Position numbers and translations under genes: made by a program
The notes under the pieces: model-generated
The model's input: only the letters and a program-made list of their open reading frames with translations
Told to the model about the DNA's origin: nothing
The model's database searches: none
DNA from: Candidatus Sulfopaludibacter sp. SbA3
GTDB lineage: Bacteria > Acidobacteriota > Terriglobia > Bryobacterales > Bryobacteraceae
Assembly: GCA_900290315.1 (NCBI GenBank)
Contig: OKRF01000360.1
Location: forward strand, 11,586-22,613
Length of the DNA stretch: 11,028 nt
Reading direction: 5' to 3'
In this document: piece after piece, positions 7,489 through 11,028 of the stretch
Layout: the number at the start of each line of letters is the position of its first letter
Position numbering within the stretch: position 1 is the first letter of the stretch

Positions 7489-7511
7489 TGCAATGTCGGT
7501 CGTCTGCACCA

Positions 7512-7517
7512 AGTATA
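7512..7517 (-). promoter_or_regulatory. Candidate -10 box for the potassium-channel gene
   Basis: The minus strand reads GCTATACTTGGTG about 24 nt before ATG 7488. TATACT is a 5/6 match to the sigma-70 -10 box. No convincing -35 is seen. The same GCTATACT(T)GGTG string precedes the downstream FxLYD-like gene. Confidence 0.35.
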
Positions 7518-7589
7518 GCGGGGCGCGTGGAGCATTAGGGAGAGCGGGACGGGTTTGGTAAACTGGACGTAAAGCCCCAGCGAACCAGC

Positions 7590-7664
7590 GGGCCGGTAGC
7601 TCAATGGTAGAGCATCGCCCTTTTAAGGCGGTGGTTGCGGGTTCGAGTCCCGCCCGGCTCACCA
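7590..7664 (+). tRNA. tRNA-Lys (anticodon UUU)
   Basis: The full cloverleaf can be drawn. The acceptor stem GGGCCGG (7590-7596) pairs with CCGGCTC (7654-7660) with one G-U, followed by discriminator A7661 and an encoded CCA (7662-7664). The D stem is GCTC/GAGC (7599-7602/7610-7613). The anticodon stem is TCGCC/GGCGG (7615-7619/7627-7631) around loop CTTTTAA, giving anticodon TTT at 7622-7624, which reads the Lys codons AAA/AAG. The T arm is GCGGG-TTCGAGT-CCCGC (7637-7653). It is transcribed divergently from the channel gene. Confidence 0.97.
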
Positions 7665-7896
7665 AATAAGTCCAGCGGTCTATCGCTGCGACGCTGCGTA
7701 GCCTTTGCAAAGGTTCCGTCCGGGTGGGCACCAGGGCAACCGTTACGGCCTGCTTGGCGCAACCGGGCAGTGCTGAGATTGTTTCAGAATTGGATGAAGG
7801 TCTTCATGCCGGTATTTAGGAATCCCGTTTCAGCCGGGTGACAAGAGACCGCCACTATCCTGCTTCCGCAGCCCTTGGGATGTGGCTCGTAACTGC
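7665..7896. other. Non-coding stretch downstream of tRNA-Lys
   Basis: No supportable gene on either strand. Small structures only: a 5-bp stem CAGCG/CGCTG (7673-7688) just after the tRNA, without a T-run, and a near-palindrome ATGAAG-GT-CTTCAT (7794-7807). No second copy of the tRNA 3' end (a direct-repeat attachment site) was found downstream in the window. Confidence 0.5.
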
Positions 7897-8350
7897 CTAT
7901 TCCTTACTCCGAATCTCTTTCAGCCTCGCCCGAAGAACATGCGGCAGTCCCTTTTCGATTTGCAGCGGATCAGACCGGCCGAATCCAAATCACGAACATG
8001 AACCCGGTCGATGTCCCGATTGTTCGACAGCTTCATCGCCACAAAATCTGCCACCGGGATTACGGCAACCTCAACTCCATGGACGGAAAGATACTCCCGC
8101 CGCACGGCGGATTTGGCAACGGCTGATTCGCTTTCGTCTTCTCGCCGCTGAAAATCAGGCGGACAGCGTTTAGAGCTTTGGTTTCCGCTGGCGGCAGCGG
8201 CATATCAACACCGGCAGCATGACGAAACGTGACAATCCGTTCGAGCGTCCCTACCAGCGCAAAGAGTCGTTCTTCGAACAAGGTGTTGACGGCCCTCCCG
8301 TTTTGAGCCGCTTCCGTGACAAATTCTTCGAATTCTTTCAATGCCGTCAC
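7897..8350 (-). pseudogene. Broken nucleotidyltransferase-like (MNT/AbiEii-type) gene
   Basis: Three blocks in different frames reconstruct one protein. Block 1 starts at GTG 8350 (MTALKEFEEFVTEAAQNGRA, then FRHAAGVDM and AVRLIFSGEKTKANQPLPNPP). About 1 nt is lost near 8106, and block 2 then reads VRREYLSVHGVEVAVIPV, ADFVAMKLSNNRDID and RVHVRDLDSAGLI. A second shift near 7967 leads to block 3, PLQIEKGLPHVLRARLKEIR, ending in TAG at 7897-7899. I recognise the pattern 'RHxxGxDM ... VxxIFxGEK ... MKLxxxRxxDxVHxxDL..xGLI' from uncharacterised nucleotidyltransferase-fold proteins. The usual catalytic part (GGxA... then DxD) between ALVGTLER and FRHAAG is absent, so there is also an internal deletion of roughly 55-60 codons near 8228-8242. 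The start overlaps the Uma2 gene stop by 4 nt (GTGA). Family recognition is from memory. Confidence 0.6.
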
Positions 8351-8877
8351 TCTTCATCAAGTTCCGCAAACAGATCGTCGAAAGGAAAGTCGATGGCTCC
8401 GTGCTTTACCGACAGGGAAAACGATTTGGTCAGAAGTTGCAAAGTGCCCTTCTGGAACAGCCAAGTCAGCCTGTTGTCCGGGTCCATGACGATGATGTTC
8501 GGAACTTCCAGCCGAGCGTAATCGAAGCAACGGCCAATGATGTCATCGAAGCTGTCGTCGGGCGATTTGATCTCGACAACAATGGCCGGAACGTCAACGA
8601 CAATCTTGCCCTTCCGGTACGGGAGATCGAGGACCATAATGTCTGGAATCCGGTGCCGACCAGCAGTGGCATCGACCAGGAGACGAGTTTCGGTGAAGAC
8701 GGCAATTCGATGGGAAGCCCGGAACTGCGAAAAGAAGACTCCAAGCATCGTCTGTAACAGGCCGTGCAGTTGCGTTCCCACATGTCGCTCCACTAGAACG
8801 CCGTCTACGAATTCCCGGTCGGGCTCGTAAGCAGTGTTCAGGTACTCTTCCAATGAAACCGCTGTCGTCGTTCCCAC
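8347..8877 (-). CDS. Uma2-family (DUF820) restriction-endonuclease-fold protein
   Basis: 176 residues, the usual length for Uma2 proteins, which carry a PD-(D/E)xK nuclease fold and are abundant in cyanobacteria, acidobacteria and planctomycetes; no cellular function is established. The opening SLEEYLNTAYEPDREFVDGVLVER is the family N-terminus. The nuclease core is visible: IPDIMVLD (Asp79) and AIVVEIKSPDDS (Glu102-x-Lys104), then DYARLEVPNIIVMDPDN where an aromatic/Trp-rich 'Y...VxxYWxVD' segment is usual. The core residues look intact. GTG 8877 is chosen because GAGGAG lies 5 nt upstream and the family starts there. It overlaps the broken nucleotidyltransferase-like gene downstream, suggesting the two were once co-translated. 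Confidence 0.88.
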   Translation of the reverse strand: MGTTTAVSLEEYLNTAYEPDREFVDGVLVERHVGTQLHGLLQTMLGVFFSQFRASHRIAVFTETRLLVDATAGRHRIPDIMVLDLPYRKGKIVVDVPAIVVEIKSPDDSFDDIIGRCFDYARLEVPNIIVMDPDNRLTWLFQKGTLQLLTKSFSLSVKHGAIDFPFDDLFAELDEE

Positions 8878-8882
8878 GGCTG

Positions 8883-8888
8883 CTCCTC
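8883..8888 (-). promoter_or_regulatory. Ribosome binding site fixing the GTG start at 8877
   Basis: GAGGAG on the minus strand, 5 nt before GTG 8877. It supports this non-ATG start of the Uma2-family gene. Confidence 0.6.
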
Positions 8889-8915
8889 GACTTCGATTTT
8901 ATCACCGGCCCGTCT

Positions 8916-9062
8916 TCAATCGTTCCGGCGCATCGTCATCACCAGGCTGCGCTGCGCTTTGAGGCATACAATGTCGCCGTGGTTGAGTTTGTCAGCATTA
9001 CTCGTTTTGCGGAGTTCTGTGATCCATGGGTGAGATTAAAACAACCCAACTTGTTTTTCCAT
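8916..9062 (-). other. Possible short coding relic upstream of the Uma2 gene
   Basis: In one minus-strand frame, ATG 9062 reads MEKQVGLF, then a TAA stop (9036-9038), then 39 codons without a stop containing WITELRKTSNADKLNHGDIV and CLKAQRSLVMTM, ending at TGA 8916. The segment looks protein-like (GDIVCLK...MTM recalls small SH3-like 'GDxVxLKxxxxxMTV' proteins), but the in-frame stop and short length make it at best a decayed gene. The rest of the 280-nt gap between 8878 and 9159 shows nothing else I can support. Confidence 0.2.
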
Positions 9063-9159
9063 ACCTTCGCTCTCGCCTGCCGGGGCCGGTGCTACAGATT
9101 TTTCACTTCAACTAAGGTTTACTAAGAAGTTGGCTATTGGTCACACTAGTAAGTGACTT

Positions 9160-9560
9160 ATGAAATTTTTCGGTTTCACTTTGCTGCTATCCATTCAGGT
9201 GGCAGCAATTCCGGTTCCGGCGCCGCTCAGTTATTCGACAACCTGATCTGTGACGAAGTCCTGGCCACTACATACATTCGGTGTGGCCAGGACCTTTATA
9301 ACGAAGAGCCTCTGACAGCACTTTCGTTGATAGGAGCCAAGTTCGGCACGGACGACATGACCGATTACGAAGCAGCCGCTGTGCTGATCGCCGGCGACTG
9401 GGGCTCCCTGCCTGGCCTCTAGGACGTGAGCAGCGGATCGCCTCTTTTCCAGTCCGTTTATGACTCAATTCGCATCTGCACGCCGGATCCGATACCCGGG
9501 GGGCCTCAGGAGTTCTTACAGATTGACCCGCAACGCTCCGCGCCGACGCCTGAACCCGGT
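9160..9560 (+). pseudogene. Broken exported PEP-CTERM-like protein gene
   Basis: ATG 9160 opens a clear signal peptide (MKFFGFTLLLSIQVAAIPVP) that hits TGA at 9244. Shifting by one base near 9243, the sequence continues as LICDEVLATTYI...NEEPLTALSLIGAKFGTDD and MTDYEAAAVLIA until TAG 9420-9422. The same frame then resumes with YDSIRICTPDPIPGGPQEF and APTPEPG (PEPG at 9549-9560). The order 'signal peptide, CDD-like start, TxFG..YxEAAxLI, IxTP..PQEF, PEP' matches secreted PEP-CTERM proteins common in acidobacteria, which an exosortase anchors or processes. The C-terminal transmembrane helix and Arg cluster that should follow PEP are missing; the DNA there is a hairpin and the end of the convergent efflux gene. 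One frameshift, one in-frame stop and a missing tail make it a pseudogene. The family call is moderately sure. Confidence 0.55.
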
Positions 9561-9564
9561 CGAA

Positions 9565-9583
9565 CCGGCGACAAGATCGCCGG
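9565..9583. terminator. GC-rich hairpin between convergent genes
   Basis: CCGGCGA (9565-9571), 5-nt loop CAAGA, TCGCCGG (9577-9583): a perfect 7-bp stem 2 nt after the efflux-factor stop. A larger pairing GAACCGG/CCGGTTC (9562-9568/9589-9595) is an alternative. No T-tract on either side, so classic intrinsic termination is doubtful. It may still serve as a 3'-end stabiliser or bidirectional terminator. Confidence 0.4.
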
Positions 9584-9585
9584 CG

Positions 9586-10974
9586 TTACCGGTTCCAGCC
9601 GCCGCCCAGGGCCTTGTACAAGGCTACGAGGTTGGTGACCACGGCAGTATCGCTTTGCACCAGGTCGTCTTCGACGGTGAGTTGCTGGCGCTGCGCGTCC
9701 AGAACGGTCAGGAAGTCGGCGAGGCCGCGGGTGTAGAGTTCGTTGGCGAGGTGGGTGGCCACCTGACTAGCATGGGCGGCTCTTTGCAATTGCTCGCGCC
9801 GCTCCTGCTCGCGGCCATAGGCGGTCAGGGCGTTCTCGGTTTCCTCCAGCGAGCGCAGCACGGCGTTCTGATATGCGAGCTGGGCCTGGCTCAGCCGCTG
9901 CTTCTGGGCTTCCATGTTGGCGCGCAGCCGGCCACCTGTGAAGATGGGCAGCTTGATGGCGGGACCGACCGCGAAGAAGTTCCCTGCTCCCAGAGTCAGA
10001 CCTGAGAACGATGTTCCCTGGCGGCCCACAGCGCCAGTCAGGGTGATTTTGGGAAAGAAGTCGCTGTGAGCCACTCCCACGCGCGCACGGGCGGCCGCCA
10101 CTTCCGCGTCGGCACGACGAACATCGGGCCGGCGCTTCAGCAGGTCGCCTGAGAGACCTACGGGCACGGCCGGGGGAGTTGCGGGCAAGGGTTTGACCTC
10201 GCTCAGTTCGGCCGTCAGCGCCCCCGGTTCCTCGCCCAACAAAACGGACAGCCGGTGAATGCTCATCGCCCGGGCCCCTTCGAGCGCCGGGACGGTGGCC
10301 TGCGTAGCCGCCAATTGAGAGGTCTGGCGCTCCACATCTAGCTCGGTGCCCAACCCGGCTTCGGCCCGCACCTTGGTGAGGCCGAGCGTATCGATCTGCA
10401 GATTGATGTTGGTGCCGGCGATTTCGAGCCGCCGCTGGGTACCGCGGAGTTCGCTATAGTTGCGCGCCACCTCCGCCAGCAGGCTGACCAGCGTATCGCG
10501 ACGCGCTTCCTCGGTGGCCGCGGCATCGGCCGTGGCCGCTTCGAGCGCGTGCCTCTTGCCGCCGAAGAAGTCGATCTCCCAGCTTGCGTCGAAGCCCTGT
10601 TGGAAGATGTTCGTTTCGAACGGCGCCAGCAAAGACGATTGGCTGCCCGCATTGGGCCGGAAGATGCCCTGGGTCAATCCGCCACGGACGCGCTGCGACG
10701 ATTCGCTGGCTTCGACCGAGGGCAGCAAATCGGCACGCGCCATGCCGCGCGCGGCTTTGGCCTCCAGCAACCGCGACGCCGCGATCTTCAGATCGAGGTT
10801 GGCGTGCACGGCCCGCTCGATGAGGGAGTCTAGCTCCGGGTCGTGGAAGCTGGTCCACCATTGTTCGACGGCCGGGTCAGGACGGGCGCCGGCCGCCTGC
10901 GAGTGAAACTGCGCCGGAATGGTCGCGCCCCACGAAAGCGAAGCGCCGATCAGAAGCAGTGACAGCCGGCTCAT
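9586..10974 (-). CDS. Outer-membrane efflux factor (TolC/OprM/NodT family)
   Basis: Forms the outer-membrane channel of a tripartite (usually RND) efflux pump. The 462-residue length is typical. Residues 1-21 look like a signal peptide (MSRLSLLLIGASLSWGATIPA). Two outer-membrane efflux repeats follow. The first runs from WWTSFHDPELDSLIERAVHA through NLDLKIAASRLLEAKA, with WEIDFFGGKRHALEAA. The second begins at LLKRRPDVRRADAEVAAARA, with DFFPKITLTGAVG, KLPIFTGGRLRANMEAQKQ and LEETENALTAY, and ends DFLTVLDAQRQQLTVEDDL. These are standard NodT-type motifs. Unlike most OprM/NodT members, no lipobox Cys follows the signal peptide, so it is probably not lipidated. GAGG lies 9 nt before ATG 10974. 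The frame stays open upstream to the window edge, where pump genes would be expected (inference). Confidence 0.93.
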   Translation of the reverse strand: MSRLSLLLIGASLSWGATIPAQFHSQAAGARPDPAVEQWWTSFHDPELDSLIERAVHANLDLKIAASRLLEAKAARGMARADLLPSVEASESSQRVRGGLTQGIFRPNAGSQSSLLAPFETNIFQQGFDASWEIDFFGGKRHALEAATADAAATEEARRDTLVSLLAEVARNYSELRGTQRRLEIAGTNINLQIDTLGLTKVRAEAGLGTELDVERQTSQLAATQATVPALEGARAMSIHRLSVLLGEEPGALTAELSEVKPLPATPPAVPVGLSGDLLKRRPDVRRADAEVAAARARVGVAHSDFFPKITLTGAVGRQGTSFSGLTLGAGNFFAVGPAIKLPIFTGGRLRANMEAQKQRLSQAQLAYQNAVLRSLEETENALTAYGREQERREQLQRAAHASQVATHLANELYTRGLADFLTVLDAQRQQLTVEDDLVQSDTAVVTNLVALYKALGGGWNR

Positions 10975-10988
10975 GAGGCGAAGCCTCA
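10974..10988. promoter_or_regulatory. Hairpin over the efflux-factor ribosome site
   Basis: TGAGGC-GAA-GCCTCA is a perfect 6-bp stem with a 3-nt loop. On the minus strand the only Shine-Dalgarno-like GAGG lies in one arm, and the base of the other arm touches the ATG, so folding could mask the start. It could also be chance in GC-rich sequence. Confidence 0.3.
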
Positions 10989-11028
10989 GGCGCGGCGCGA
11001 AGAAGACCGGGTCGAAAAACAGGGGCCG

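Noticed and set aside
7590..7664. tRNA-Lys as a proven phage or island attachment site
   Set aside because: No integrase and no second copy of the tRNA 3' end in the window; kept only as a hypothesis for the decayed flank.
7489..7731. N-terminal extension of the potassium-channel frame (81 codons from 7731), containing SRAGLEPATTALKG
   Set aside because: This is the antisense translation of the tRNA-Lys gene and its flank. The peptide is a familiar artefact of translated tRNA genes, and the channel has a natural start at ATG 7488.
7635..7841. Plus-strand 68-codon frame starting inside tRNA-Lys
   Set aside because: It begins within the T arm of the tRNA, has no ribosome site and encodes no recognisable domain.
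1..11028. CRISPR array or intact transposon
   Set aside because: No regularly spaced direct repeats and no transposase-like frame seen on either strand.

Overview
The window is GC-rich chromosomal DNA from a bacterium, most likely an acidobacterium of the Solibacter/Bryobacter kind. This is an inference from gene content: an aroC-def-fmt-argJ cluster, a Uma2-family protein, a decayed PEP-CTERM-like secreted protein, and a dispersed-type inverted repeat built on GGCGCGGAGG. No ribosomal RNA or marker gene fixes the taxonomy.

Layout. Positions 1-771 hold a SAM-dependent methyltransferase whose last codons run into a long imperfect inverted repeat (723-838). A tiny membrane protein follows on the minus strand (852-1043). 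From 1146 to 5818 there is a tight plus-strand operon: chorismate synthase (aroC), peptide deformylase (def), methionyl-tRNA formyltransferase (fmt), bifunctional ornithine/glutamate acetyltransferase (argJ), and an exported protein made of two copies of one domain. Spacings are +21, +8, -4 and +1 nt. def and fmt are partners, since fmt adds and def removes the formyl group of initiator Met. aroC and argJ serve aromatic and arginine biosynthesis.

Convergent to the operon, and overlapping its last gene by 7 nt, is a minus-strand pair: a 2-TM potassium channel with an RCK domain (6481-7488) followed by a single-pass membrane protein with an extracytoplasmic FxLYD-like domain (5812-6429). A tRNA-Lys(UUU) gene with encoded CCA lies divergently at 7590-7664.

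The stretch between the tRNA and 9585 is accessory and partly decayed. It holds a frameshifted, internally deleted nucleotidyltransferase-like gene (7897-8350), coupled by a GTGA overlap to an intact Uma2-family nuclease-like gene (8347-8877). It also holds a broken PEP-CTERM-like exported protein gene (9160-9560), and possibly one further relic (8916-9062). The window closes with a minus-strand TolC/OprM-type outer-membrane efflux factor (9586-10974), probably the last gene of an RND efflux operon that continues past the right edge.

Most of the window is ordinary housekeeping sequence. I see no convincing new defence or mobile system. The most noteworthy items are the duplicated-domain exported protein in the housekeeping operon, the decayed tRNA-flanking region with its Uma2/nucleotidyltransferase pair, and the inverted repeat that supplies a protein C-terminus.
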